Source: Ruegeria arenilitoris (GTDB taxonomy: Bacteria > Pseudomonadota > Alphaproteobacteria > Rhodobacterales > Rhodobacteraceae). Taken from it: a stretch of DNA of 64,000 nucleotides. Made by a program: the position numbers and the translations under genes. Location: assembly GCF_013032855.1 (NCBI RefSeq), contig NZ_WQDA01000005.1, positions 62,001 to 126,000 on the forward strand, in the 5' to 3' direction. Shown here in pieces: positions 25,541-33,350 of this stretch; position 1 is the first letter of the stretch, and each line of letters begins with the position of its first letter. Below the pieces are notes generated by a model. The model made no database searches, was not told the DNA's origin, and worked only from the letters and a program-made list of their open reading frames with translations.

Positions 25541-26245
25541 TCACTCCTGATCGAACGCGATGAACGCAGCAGCAGCGGCGGAGGAGGGAACCAATGAGCC
25601 CAAGCGGCCCGTCCCGGTTCGGCCACGACCGGGCGGGATCAAAGGCGCGGCCGCCCGGGAACAAGGATCGCGGCCCGGGGGTCCCGGTTGCGCCAGCCGC
25701 ACGCCGTCGAGATTGGCCAGGATGGTTTCAAATCGGTCCGTATACGCCTGTGCAAGGCCGGGCGTACGCGAGTGATAGGCGCCAACCGCATGCCCCCACG
25801 AACCCTGTTCAGTAAAAAGCGACTTCAGGAACTGCGCCGCGTAGGCTGCGTTCAGATCCGGATCAAACATAGCGTCTATGGACCGGAAGGCTTTGCCATG
25901 CCAGCGGTAGTTGATCTGGAAACAGCCAATATCAAAACTGCGCGCACCCGCTTTGAACACGTCGAAGACAAAGGCCTTGGCCTCGGTCTCGGTGGCGAAC
26001 CAGTACCCTTTGCCCTCGACATTGACGGTCCAGGGCCAGGGTGTCAGGCGGCCCTTCATCTTGCGCCCGGTCTCGGTTCGGGTGACGGCCAACAGGATAT
26101 CCTGCGGCACACCTCCGGCCATTGCCGCCCGGCGCGCGGCCCGGTCGCAAACTTCAGTCGCGTGGCCATCCGACCATGCTAGGGCAGCAGGCGCGGCGGC
26201 GGCCAGCCAAACGGCGATCGAGATGAAAAACTTGAGCTCTGGCAT
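25541..26245 (-). CDS. Exported lytic transglycosylase (SLT-like), flagellar context
   Basis: 234 residues with a signal peptide (MPELKFFISIAVWLAAAAPA then ALA). The transglycosylase-like fold is visible: ILLAVTRTETGRK with the likely catalytic glutamate, the DIGCFQINYRWHGK block corresponding to the GLMQI region, and LNAAYAAQFLKSLFTEQGSW GHAVGAYHSR. The C-terminus is proline-, arginine- and glycine-rich (about residues 183-220) and may be disordered. Its stop lies 4 bases before the flhA start, so it heads the flhA-fliR-flhB operon. It probably opens peptidoglycan for rod passage, the role of SltF-type enzymes in alphaproteobacteria. Confidence 0.8.
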   Translation of the reverse strand: MPELKFFISIAVWLAAAAPAALAWSDGHATEVCDRAARRAAMAGGVPQDILLAVTRTETGRKMKGRLTPWPWTVNVEGKGYWFATETEAKAFVFDVFKAGARSFDIGCFQINYRWHGKAFRSIDAMFDPDLNAAYAAQFLKSLFTEQGSWGHAVGAYHSRTPGLAQAYTDRFETILANLDGVRLAQPGPPGRDPCSRAAAPLIPPGRGRTGTGRLGSLVPSSAAAAAFIAFDQE

Positions 26246-26317
26246 TCTGCCGGTCCGGGGATTCTTGTGTCCGGGCCAAGCTAGCCAGTTTTGGGTTTAC
26301 AGAGGGTTATCGGGACC

Positions 26318-26746
26318 TCAGCCCCGATCGATGCGGCGGCCGAACACAACGCTGGTGTTGGTCCGCAGCACTCCCGGGATCGCCGCTAGCTCATCAACCA
26401 GAATGTCCAGATCCTCGATCCGCGGCGCTTCGGCGGACAGCAACAGATCGAATTCTCCATTGATCGACAGGCACAGCTTGACCTCTGGATAGGCTTCCAG
26501 CCGCTTGATAATGCGGGCGGTTTCTTTCTGCTGTACCTCCAGCAGGACAACGACCTGGACCTTGGGCGTGTCCTCGGCCTGGCGCAGGATCACCGAATAT
26601 CCGGCGATCACACCGTTTCTCTCCATCCGGCTGATACGTTCATGCACCGTAGTCCGGGCCACCCCGAGCGTTGCCGCGATATGGGTGGTCGAGGCGCGCG
26701 CATTGTGTTGCAGCGCGGCAATGATGCGGCGATCAAGCTGGTCCAT
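26318..26746 (-). CDS. Lrp/AsnC family transcriptional regulator
   Basis: 142 residues. An N-terminal winged helix (MDQLDRRIIAALQHNARAST, HIAATLGVARTTVHERISRM) is followed by the ligand-binding RAM domain (TPKVQVVVLLEVQQKETARI, YPEVKLCLSINGEFDLLLSA). Proteins of this size form dimers and octamers that respond to amino acids or other small ligands. The target is unknown; it is followed on the left by the flagellar transglycosylase and preceded by the nreB-like gene, neither of which is an obvious regulon member. Confidence 0.92.
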   Translation of the reverse strand: MDQLDRRIIAALQHNARASTTHIAATLGVARTTVHERISRMERNGVIAGYSVILRQAEDTPKVQVVVLLEVQQKETARIIKRLEAYPEVKLCLSINGEFDLLLSAEAPRIEDLDILVDELAAIPGVLRTNTSVVFGRRIDRG

Positions 26747-26802
26747 CTATGCTCCGTGCTCCGAAGGGATGGTTCGGGTGTATGCCAGTTTGGCGCCTGC
26801 GC

Positions 26803-28122
26803 TCAAGGCTGATGCGGGTAACGGGGGTGAAGGTCGTCGATGATGATCGGGTGGGCGTGCTCTGCCGATCCGGACAGGTGCGGATGGTCGACCGGCAGGT
26901 CCGGATGCTGGTGGATGACCGCGCCCGGCTCGGCGCGAGGCCATGCCAACAGAGCTCCGACCAGACCGCACAGTGACACAACGGTCAACAAAGCCATGGC
27001 CACTGTCGCACCGAACGCTGTCATGACCCATCCGGCCAGCGGGTAGAGAACCAACCAGCAGGCATGCGACAGGGTGAATTGGGCGGCGAAGACGGCCGGG
27101 CGGTCTTCGGCGTGGGCCGACCGGGTCAGCAGGCGCCCCGACGGGGTCAGGGTTGCCGAGTATCCGAAGCCGACCAGTGTCCAGATTGCGGACAGCCCGG
27201 CAAGGCTCATGGGTACAGCTGCAGACAGGATCGCAGCAAACGCCATGGCCGCGGTGGCAATTGTCGCACCCGCCAGCATCACTTTGCGGTCCTCGAACCG
27301 CCGCAAAACCGCCGGCAAGGCAAATGCCGCCAGCATGGACCCGCTGCCGAATCCGGCCAGCGCGATGGCCACGGCACTGTCGGACAACCCCAGGCTTGCA
27401 CGCACGATGACGACGGTGTTGACCAGGACCATCGCGCTGAGCGCTGCGGCGCTCCAGTTCAAAGCCAGCAATCCCCGCAGGCGTGGTGTGGCCAGATAAA
27501 TCCGCAGACCGCGGGTCGTGCGGTCGAAGATCCCGCGCGGCCGGACGGGCGTGGGTGAGGGAAGGGCGACCGACATGACCAACAAGGCCGAGGCGACAAA
27601 GCCGAGGCTTGTCCCCAGAAACAGGCTGTCGAAGCTGACGAAGATAAGCAGGAACGCGGCCAGCATCGGGCTCACCAGACTTTCCAGATCATAGGCCAGG
27701 CGCGACAGCGACAGCGCCTTGGTATAGTCCTGCTGGTCGGTCAGAACGTCTGGTATCGTGGCCTGAAACGCCGGGGTGAACCCGGCTGAGGCAGATTGCA
27801 GAACGAAAATCAGAACGTAGACCTGCCAGATGTCGGTCACGAACGGCAGGCACAGCGCCACTGCGGCGCGGATGAGGTCCAGCGTCACAAGCAGTTTTCG
27901 CCGGTTTAGCCGTTCCGCAATGGCCGCCGCCACCGGTGCGACCGTAACATAGGCAACCATCTTTATCGTCAGTGCCGTACCCAGAACCAGGGCCGCAGAG
28001 CTTCCGGCCAGATCGTAGGCCAGAAGCCCCAGGGCCACCGTGGCAAGACCGGTGCCCGTCAAGGCCACGATTTGCGCCGCAAGCAGGTGACGATAGACCC
28101 GGTTTTGCAAAACGCTCAGCAT
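26803..28122 (-). CDS. nreB: MFS metal exporter with histidine-rich C-terminus (NreB-like)
   Basis: 439 residues from the ATG at 28122, which overlaps the stop of the repressor gene (ATGA). About 12 membrane segments of the major facilitator fold. The last 35 residues are histidine-rich (HQHPDLPVDHPHLSGSAEHA, then HPIIIDDLHPRYPHQP), with eight histidines in all. This architecture, together with the upstream DUF156 repressor, matches NreB/NrsD nickel-resistance exporters, where the His tail binds nickel. Expected role: proton-driven efflux of Ni(2+), perhaps Co(2+), across the inner membrane. The metal is inferred from family knowledge, not shown. Confidence 0.82.
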   Translation of the reverse strand: MLSVLQNRVYRHLLAAQIVALTGTGLATVALGLLAYDLAGSSAALVLGTALTIKMVAYVTVAPVAAAIAERLNRRKLLVTLDLIRAAVALCLPFVTDIWQVYVLIFVLQSASAGFTPAFQATIPDVLTDQQDYTKALSLSRLAYDLESLVSPMLAAFLLIFVSFDSLFLGTSLGFVASALLVMSVALPSPTPVRPRGIFDRTTRGLRIYLATPRLRGLLALNWSAAALSAMVLVNTVVIVRASLGLSDSAVAIALAGFGSGSMLAAFALPAVLRRFEDRKVMLAGATIATAAMAFAAILSAAVPMSLAGLSAIWTLVGFGYSATLTPSGRLLTRSAHAEDRPAVFAAQFTLSHACWLVLYPLAGWVMTAFGATVAMALLTVVSLCGLVGALLAWPRAEPGAVIHQHPDLPVDHPHLSGSAEHAHPIIIDDLHPRYPHQP

Positions 28123-28376
28123 CACAGGTATTTGGTGATGGTCTTGAAGGCGTCGACCGAGTCGGCGTCGCCCGAAGCCAGGCAATGGTCGACATGATCA
28201 TGGATCAGTGTCCGCTTGGCATTCGTGATCGCCTTTTCCACGGCGAAAAGCTGCTGAGCGATATCCGGACAGGGCTCTTGGTCGTCCAGCATGGCGATGA
28301 CCTTGGCCAGATGCCCATGTGCGCGTTTCAGGCGCGCGATGATCTGCGGGTGTGTTGAATGCTTGTGAGGGGTCAT
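28122..28376 (-). CDS. nreA: Metal-sensing repressor of the CsoR/RcnR (DUF156) family, NreA-like
   Basis: 84 residues, all-helical. The N-terminus carries three histidines (H4, H6, H9), followed by RLKRAHGHL, C36 in EPCPDIAQQL, H61 and C65 in HDHVDHCL, and the C-terminal FKTITKYL shared with NreA-type proteins. C36, H61 and C65 have the same spacing as the copper ligands of CsoR, while the extra histidines recall RcnR. The family binds a G/C tract with AT-rich flanks and lets go when metal is bound. It is the first gene of the repressor-exporter operon and a matching operator lies just upstream. Confidence 0.88.
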   Translation of the reverse strand: MTPHKHSTHPQIIARLKRAHGHLAKVIAMLDDQEPCPDIAQQLFAVEKAITNAKRTLIHDHVDHCLASGDADSVDAFKTITKYL

Positions 28377-28381
28377 GTATT

Positions 28382-28402
28382 AACCCTATCCCCCCCATGA
28401 GG
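28382..28402 (-). promoter_or_regulatory. Putative operator of the NreA-like repressor
   Basis: A run of seven C (28390-28396) flanked by CTAT on the left and ATGA on the right, read leftward as TCAT-G7-ATAG. The G/C tract with AT-rich flanks is the known recognition pattern of DUF156 repressors. It lies 14-20 bases ahead of the repressor start codon. Confidence 0.6.
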
Positions 28403-28508
28403 ATGCATCAAGCCGGCCGGAGATCAATCGTGGCATCGGTCCGGATGGCGTTGAGTTTGCAGGCCAAACACCCTATTTCGGGGACGATACCGAACGAAGG
28501 AAGCACGT

Positions 28509-29123
28509 GTGGCGAACCATCTGTACAAGAACGACCTGCCCGATGGGCTGGATCTGGGCCCGATCGTGGCCATTGATTGTGAGACCATGGGTCTCAACCC
28601 GCACCGGGATCGCCTGTGCGTGATTCAGATGTCCGGGGGTGACGGCGATTGCCATATCGTGCAGGTCGAAAAGGGCCAAACCTCGGCGCCGAACCTGAGT
28701 GCCATGCTGGAAAACCCGGATGTGCTGAAGCTGTTTCATTTCGGGCGGTTCGACATTGCCGCGATGTATCATGCCTTCGGGGCGTTGGCCGCTCCGGTAT
28801 ATTGCACCAAGATCGCCAGCCGCCTTGTGCGCACCTATACCGATCGTCATGGACTCAAGAACCTGTGTCAGGAGTTGCTGGGCGTCGATATCTCGAAACA
28901 GCAACAGATGAGCGACTGGGGTGCGGAGACCCTGACCGAGGCCCAACTGGATTATGCGGCCTCCGACGTCCTGTATCTGCACCGTTTGCGTGATGCCTTG
29001 AACGCGCGGCTGGCGCGTGAAGGGCGCACCGAGATGGCGCAGGCCTGTTTTGACTTCCTGCCGATGCGTGCCAGACTGGATCTGGCCGGATGGCCTGAAA
29101 CGGATATTTTTGCGCACTCATGA
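28509..29123 (+). CDS. RNase D-like 3'-5' exonuclease (single DEDDy domain)
   Basis: 204 residues with a GTG start (GGAAG upstream). Exonuclease motifs: D23 and E25 in AIDCETMGL, KLFHFGRFDIAAMYH (motif II), and YAASDVLYLHRL (motif III with Y and D). No HRDC domain, so it is about half the length of enterobacterial RNase D; the short form is common in alphaproteobacteria. Likely trims 3' ends of structured RNAs. Its stop overlaps the kdsD start (ATGA), so the two are coupled. Confidence 0.88.
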   Translation: MANHLYKNDLPDGLDLGPIVAIDCETMGLNPHRDRLCVIQMSGGDGDCHIVQVEKGQTSAPNLSAMLENPDVLKLFHFGRFDIAAMYHAFGALAAPVYCTKIASRLVRTYTDRHGLKNLCQELLGVDISKQQQMSDWGAETLTEAQLDYAASDVLYLHRLRDALNARLAREGRTEMAQACFDFLPMRARLDLAGWPETDIFAHS

Positions 29124-30088
29124 CAGACAATGAATCCTTTCTGAAGGTTGCCCGTCAGGTAATCACCGACGAAGCCCGGGCGTTGGATGTTTTGGCCGAC
29201 AGCCTTGACGACCGGTTTGCCGAAGCCGTTCAGCTGATCCTGCAGGCCACAGGGCGGATCATCATCAGCGGCATCGGCAAGTCTGGACACATCGGTCACA
29301 AGATCGCCGCAACCCTGGCCAGCACCGGTACGCCGGCCTATTTCGTTCATCCGGCCGAGGCCAGCCACGGCGATCTGGGGATGGTGTCGAAAGGAGACGT
29401 GGTTCTGGCGATCTCCAATTCGGGCGAGGCGCCGGAACTGGCCAATCTTCTGGCCTTTACCCGGCGGTTCGGCATCCCTTTAATCGGCCTGTCCAGCAAG
29501 CCCGAAAGCTCGTTGATGAAACAGGCGGACGTGCATTTGCTGATCCCCTCTCTGGGCGAGGCTTGCGGTTATGGGATGGTGCCGTCGATTTCGACCACGC
29601 TGACGCTGGCCATGGGCGATGCGCTGGCGATTGCGCTGATGAAATATCGTGACTTCAAACCAGAGGATTTCCGCGCCTTCCATCCGGGCGGCAAACTGGG
29701 CGCGCAGCTGAGCGCCGTACGCGATCTGATGCACAGTGGCGATGCGGTGCCGCTGGTTTCTGCCGACACACCGATGAGCGACGCGTTGATCGAGATCAGC
29801 CAGAAAGGCTTTGGCGTGGTCGGGGTGACGGACGCGGATGGCAAGCTTGCCGGCATCATCACCGACGGCGACCTGCGGCGCCACATGGAGGGGCTGCTGA
29901 ACAATACCGCCGCTCAGGTCATGACCCGCAATCCGACCACGATCGCACCGGAGTCGCTGGCCGAAGAAGCCGTGGCGATCATGAACGGGCGCAAGATCAC
30001 CTCGTTGTTCGTCGTCGACCCCGAACAGCCGGGATTGGCGCAGGGCCTTCTGCATATTCACGATTGCCTGCGCGTCGGGCTGGGCTGA
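29120..30088 (+). CDS. kdsD: D-arabinose 5-phosphate isomerase
   Basis: 322 residues. An N-terminal SIS sugar isomerase domain (GRIIISGIGKSGHIGHKIAA, HPAEASHGDLGMV, VLAISNSGEAPEL) is followed by two CBS domains (about 205-320: LMHSGDAVPLV and ITDGDLRRHMEGL). It interconverts ribulose 5-phosphate and arabinose 5-phosphate, the first step toward Kdo for lipopolysaccharide. The lptC-lptA-lptB export genes follow within 12 bases, so this is one operon for Kdo supply and LPS transport. Confidence 0.95.
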   Translation: MTDNESFLKVARQVITDEARALDVLADSLDDRFAEAVQLILQATGRIIISGIGKSGHIGHKIAATLASTGTPAYFVHPAEASHGDLGMVSKGDVVLAISNSGEAPELANLLAFTRRFGIPLIGLSSKPESSLMKQADVHLLIPSLGEACGYGMVPSISTTLTLAMGDALAIALMKYRDFKPEDFRAFHPGGKLGAQLSAVRDLMHSGDAVPLVSADTPMSDALIEISQKGFGVVGVTDADGKLAGIITDGDLRRHMEGLLNNTAAQVMTRNPTTIAPESLAEEAVAIMNGRKITSLFVVDPEQPGLAQGLLHIHDCLRVGLG

Positions 30089-30100
30089 CAGGAGGCGCAG

Positions 30101-30700
30101 GTGGACCGCTATTCCCGAATGGTGCAGTTCCTGAAGGTTCTGTTGCCGCTGGCGGCGATCCTGCTGCTGTCCACGGTATTCCTGCTGTCGCGCAGCATCG
30201 AAACCAACGTCTCGGGTCCGTTCACCCAGCAGGATATCGACGAACGGCTTGAGGGGCAGCTTGTAACCCGCCCGAACTATAGGGGGACCACCCGCAAGGG
30301 CGAAGATGTCCAGGTCGAGGCGGTGCGGGCCAGCCAGGGAACTGCCGACAGCGATCCAAGAGCAACCGAATTCCGTGGCCGGTTCGGCCTGCTGAACGGT
30401 GGGGTGATCACACTGGACTCCAACTCGGGGTCGATCCGACCGGACAAGGCGACGGCCACCTTCACGGGGGACGTGGTGATCACCACCACGGACGGTATCC
30501 GGGTGACGACAGACCTGTTGAATACTTCATTGGACGAGATCCGGGGCGATACGCCAGGTCAGGTGCAGGGAACAGGACCAATCGGCAATTTCTCGGCCGG
30601 GCGGATGACATTCGGCGCTGAAAAAGACGGTGGACCGGTCCATATTCTTTTTACAGATGGCGTTAAGCTGTTATATGAGCCGAAAAAAGCCGAAAGATAG
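30101..30700 (+). CDS. lptC: LPS transport protein LptC
   Basis: 199 residues, GTG start with a GGAGG site 5 bases before. One N-terminal membrane anchor (about residues 8-30), then a periplasmic beta-jellyroll with SGSIRPDKATATFTGDVVIT and TDLLNTSLDEIRGDTPGQVQ. LptC takes LPS from the LptBFG transporter and passes it to LptA. It lies 12 bases after kdsD and 3 bases before lptA. lptF and lptG are not in the window. Confidence 0.9.
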   Translation: MDRYSRMVQFLKVLLPLAAILLLSTVFLLSRSIETNVSGPFTQQDIDERLEGQLVTRPNYRGTTRKGEDVQVEAVRASQGTADSDPRATEFRGRFGLLNGGVITLDSNSGSIRPDKATATFTGDVVITTTDGIRVTTDLLNTSLDEIRGDTPGQVQGTGPIGNFSAGRMTFGAEKDGGPVHILFTDGVKLLYEPKKAER

Positions 30701-30703
30701 ACT

Positions 30704-31195
30704 GTGTTTGATTTTCGTTTCGTCCTCGTTTGTTTCGCCCTGGCCGTGGGTTCGGTACCAGCGTCCGCGCAGGAAGCGCAGGTGGCCTTTGGGTCGGTGA
30801 AAGCCGATCCCAGTCTGCCGGTCGAAGTGACATCCGAGACGCTGAACGTCAATCAAGAGGACGGTTCGGCCGAGTTTCTTGGCAACGTCATTGTCGTGCA
30901 GGGCGAAATGCGCCTGTCCGCCGGTCGCGTGTTGGTGATCTACAACCAGGATCGGTCGGGGATCGAACGCATGGAGGCATCGGAAAACGTCGTGCTTGTC
31001 AGCCCGCCGGATGCCGCCGAAGGGGACTGGGCGGAATACACCATCGACTCGGGTGTGATCGTGATGAAGGGCAACGTTCTGCTGACGCAGGGGCCCAGCA
31101 CGATCAGCGGCGACCAGATGATTGCGAACCTGACAAGCGGAACCGCGACCATGTCGGGGCGGGTCAAGACGATCCTTCAGCAGGGCGGCAATTGA
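30704..31195 (+). CDS. lptA: LPS transport periplasmic protein LptA, GTG start
   Basis: 163 residues with a signal peptide (MFDFRFVLVCFALAVGSVPA, then SAQ). OstA-like domain: VEVTSETLNVNQEDGSAEFL, GNVIVVQGEMRLSAGRVLVI, GNVLLTQGPSTISGDQMIAN. It bridges the periplasm as a chain of beta-jellyrolls. The ribosome-binding site of the GTG is weak, so coupling with lptC is likely. The stop overlaps the lptB ATG. Confidence 0.92.
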   Translation: MFDFRFVLVCFALAVGSVPASAQEAQVAFGSVKADPSLPVEVTSETLNVNQEDGSAEFLGNVIVVQGEMRLSAGRVLVIYNQDRSGIERMEASENVVLVSPPDAAEGDWAEYTIDSGVIVMKGNVLLTQGPSTISGDQMIANLTSGTATMSGRVKTILQQGGN

Positions 31196-31953
31196 TGGCG
31201 GGCCCGCAACTGTCCGTTGCCGAAGGGTCTCAGGGTCTGAAGATTCAGAAACTGCGCAAATCTTATCGCAAAAAGACCGTGATCCGGGACGTGTCGATGA
31301 CGCTGGACCGGTCCGAGGTCGTTGCGTTGCTAGGGCCGAACGGCTCAGGCAAGACGACCACGTTCTATTCCGTTGCCGGGCTGGTGTTCCCCGAGGCCGG
31401 AACGGTCACGTTGGACGGTCAGAATGTGACCACGCTGCCGATGTATCGCCGGGCGCGCATGGGCATTGGGTATCTGCCGCAGGAAATGTCGATCTTTCGC
31501 GGCTTGAGTGTCGAGGACAATATCTCGGCCGTGCTCGACATTGCGGTGAAGCATGTGCACCGCCGCAAGGAACGTCTGGAAGAGCTGCTCTCGGATTTTT
31601 CGATCGAGCATTTGCGACGGGCGCCTGCCCTTGCATTGTCGGGCGGTGAGCGCCGTCGCGTCGAGATAGCCCGCTGTCTGGCCGCCGACCCCAAGTACCT
31701 GCTGCTGGACGAGCCATTTGCCGGCGTCGACCCGATCAGCGTGGGCGATATCCGGCATCTGGTGGCGGATCTGAAAAAGCGTGGAATCGGCGTACTGATC
31801 ACCGACCACAACGTGCGGGAAACGCTGGAAATTGTGGACCGCGCCTATATCCTGCACGACGGGCAGGTGCTGATGTGCGGATCGCCCGACGAGGTGGTGG
31901 AAAACGAAAATGTCCGCCGCGTGTATTTGGGTGAAAACTTCAAGATTTCATAG
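31195..31953 (+). CDS. lptB: LPS export ABC transporter ATP-binding protein LptB
   Basis: 252 residues from the ATG at 31195. Walker A GPNGSGKT (47-54), Q-loop YLPQEMSIFRGLSV, signature LSGGERRRVEIARCLA, Walker B YLLLDEPFAGVDP, and the switch histidine in LITDHNVRETL. It powers LPS extraction from the inner membrane with LptF and LptG. In many proteobacteria rpoN follows lptB; here the next gene is hpf. Confidence 0.96.
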   Translation: MAGPQLSVAEGSQGLKIQKLRKSYRKKTVIRDVSMTLDRSEVVALLGPNGSGKTTTFYSVAGLVFPEAGTVTLDGQNVTTLPMYRRARMGIGYLPQEMSIFRGLSVEDNISAVLDIAVKHVHRRKERLEELLSDFSIEHLRRAPALALSGGERRRVEIARCLAADPKYLLLDEPFAGVDPISVGDIRHLVADLKKRGIGVLITDHNVRETLEIVDRAYILHDGQVLMCGSPDEVVENENVRRVYLGENFKIS

Positions 31954-32163
31954 GCTTAGCTGTGATTGCGCCAGGCGCATGACAGAATTCGCGTATATAC
32001 ACTCCTGTTTTGATTGACTCTTCTGCCGCCTCTTGGCTCAATTGGGACATGGCATTTTCGCGGTTCCAGACTGGATCTCGATCTCCCTTCTCCGAAGGGC
32101 CCTACCGAGGACAACCGCGAAACATGTCTCTACCCCCCACCCGATAAAAACAAGCATGTCACC

Positions 32164-32180
32164 TGACGTGACGTCATAAT
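32164..32180 (+). promoter_or_regulatory. Palindrome over a possible -10 element upstream of hpf
   Basis: TGACGTGACGTCA at 32164-32176, containing the perfect palindrome TGACGTCA (32169-32176), directly followed by and overlapping CATAAT (32175-32180), a 5 of 6 match to a -10 hexamer. The hpf start codon is 26 bases further on. The rest of the 252-base lptB-hpf gap shows only a short hairpin (TGCGC / GCGCA at 31967-31979) and no gene. Confidence 0.35.
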
Positions 32181-32205
32181 GGGTGTGAATTGTGAAGGAG
32201 ATCAC

Positions 32206-32769
32206 ATGCGTTACCAAATCAGCGGCAAACAGATCGACATTGGTGCAGCCTTGCAGACACACGTGCAGGACGCATTGGGCGAGGTCGTGAGCAAATATGC
32301 TCAGCGACCGACGGATGCCAACGTCGTCTTTTCCCGTTCAGCGCATGAGTATGTGTGCGAAACCACCATACATATGTCCACGGGCCTGACAGCCCAGGCC
32401 AAGGCACATGCAACCGAAATCTATGCAGCATTCGAGGCGTGCTGCGAAAAGATGGAGAAACAGCTGCGTCGCTACAAGCGTCGCCTCAAGGACCACCATC
32501 GTGAACGGGCTCAGCCGGTTGAACTCTTCGGAGCGTCATCTTATATCCTCGCCTCGAACGAATCGGACGTGGCCGACGAACCCGACTCATTGCAGCCCAT
32601 CATCGTGGCTGAGATGGAAACCAAGATCCCATCGTTGAGTGTCGGCGAAGCTGTCATGCAAATGGAATTGGCCGGCGCCCCGGTGCTGGTGTTCAGGAAT
32701 GAAAACAAGGACGGATTGAACGTCGTGTATCGCCGGGATGACGGCAATATCGGCTGGATCGATCCGTAA
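32206..32769 (+). CDS. hpf: Ribosome hibernation-promoting factor, long form
   Basis: 187 residues from the ATG at 32206 (AAGGAG site). The N-terminal HPF/YfiA domain runs to about residue 105 (MRYQISGKQIDIGAALQTHV, with the basic MEKQLRRYKRRLKDHH), and the C-terminal dimerisation domain from about 130 (KIPSLSVGEAVMQMELAGAP, VLVFRNENKDGLNVVYRR). Long HPFs pair two 70S ribosomes into inactive 100S particles during stationary phase. ptsN follows 56 bases downstream. Confidence 0.95.
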   Translation: MRYQISGKQIDIGAALQTHVQDALGEVVSKYAQRPTDANVVFSRSAHEYVCETTIHMSTGLTAQAKAHATEIYAAFEACCEKMEKQLRRYKRRLKDHHRERAQPVELFGASSYILASNESDVADEPDSLQPIIVAEMETKIPSLSVGEAVMQMELAGAPVLVFRNENKDGLNVVYRRDDGNIGWIDP

Positions 32770-32788
32770 CAGGCAAGAATTGGGCGGG

Positions 32789-32807
32789 GCCCCCGGATTC
32801 TGGGGGC
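32789..32807 (+). other. Stem-loop between hpf and ptsN
   Basis: GCCCCC (32789-32794) pairs with GGGGGC (32802-32807) around a 7-base loop. No T-run follows, so it is more likely an RNA processing or stability element, or a partial attenuator, than a full terminator. Confidence 0.4.
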
Positions 32808-32825
32808 GTCGCCGTGGAGCAAAAC

Positions 32826-33290
32826 ATGGATTTGTCGAGCATACTGAAGCCCGAAGCGGTGCGCGTGCTATCTGCAGCGTCCAGCAAAAAACGGTTGTTT
32901 CAGGAAATCGGTGACGTCGCCGCGGGCGCACTCGGACTTGATCCGCAGACCATCGTAGACTGCCTGCTGGAGCGGGAAAGCCTTGGGCCGACCGGCGTTG
33001 GCCATGGTGTTGCCCTGCCACACGCCCGTTTGTCCGAGATCGATTCGGTTGCCGGCGTGTTCGTCATGCTGGAAAAGCCCATCGACTTCGGATCGGTCGA
33101 CCGTCAGCCCGTGGATCTGGCCTTTGCGCTGTTCGCCCCGGAAGACGCCGGTGTCGAGCACCTCAAGGCCTTGGCGCTGGTATCGCGCACGCTGCGCGAC
33201 GGCGCGGTCTGCTCGAAGCTTCGGGCCAACCCGGATCCGGTCAAGCTGTATGCGATCCTGACCACAGCCCAGTCCATGCAAGCTGCCTGA
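32826..33290 (+). CDS. ptsN: Nitrogen phosphotransferase EIIA component PtsN
   Basis: 154 residues from the ATG at 32826 (GGAG 7 bases before; a GTG four codons earlier is also in frame). EIIA type-2 domain with the phosphorylated histidine H66 in GVGHGVALPHARLS and the LLERESLGPTG segment before it. It takes phosphate from the EINtr-NPr chain and regulates potassium and nitrogen metabolism rather than transporting sugar. A strong terminator follows the stop. Confidence 0.95.
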   Translation: MDLSSILKPEAVRVLSAASSKKRLFQEIGDVAAGALGLDPQTIVDCLLERESLGPTGVGHGVALPHARLSEIDSVAGVFVMLEKPIDFGSVDRQPVDLAFALFAPEDAGVEHLKALALVSRTLRDGAVCSKLRANPDPVKLYAILTTAQSMQAA

Positions 33291-33304
33291 GACCTGTTAG
33301 AAAG

Positions 33305-33336
33305 AAAAAAGCCCCCGGTTTTCGGGGGCTTTTTTC
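33305..33336. terminator. Bidirectional Rho-independent terminator between ptsN and the CAP-domain gene
   Basis: A-run, GCCCCCG stem, loop, CGGGGGC stem, T-run: the whole element is symmetrical, so it can end both the rightward ptsN transcript and the leftward CAP-domain transcript. Confidence 0.9.
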
Positions 33337-33350
33337 GTCTGGGGCCATGC

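Noticed and set aside
31966..31979. Hairpin after lptB as a terminator
   Set aside because: Five-base stem TGCGC / GCGCA without a T-run; too weak to call.
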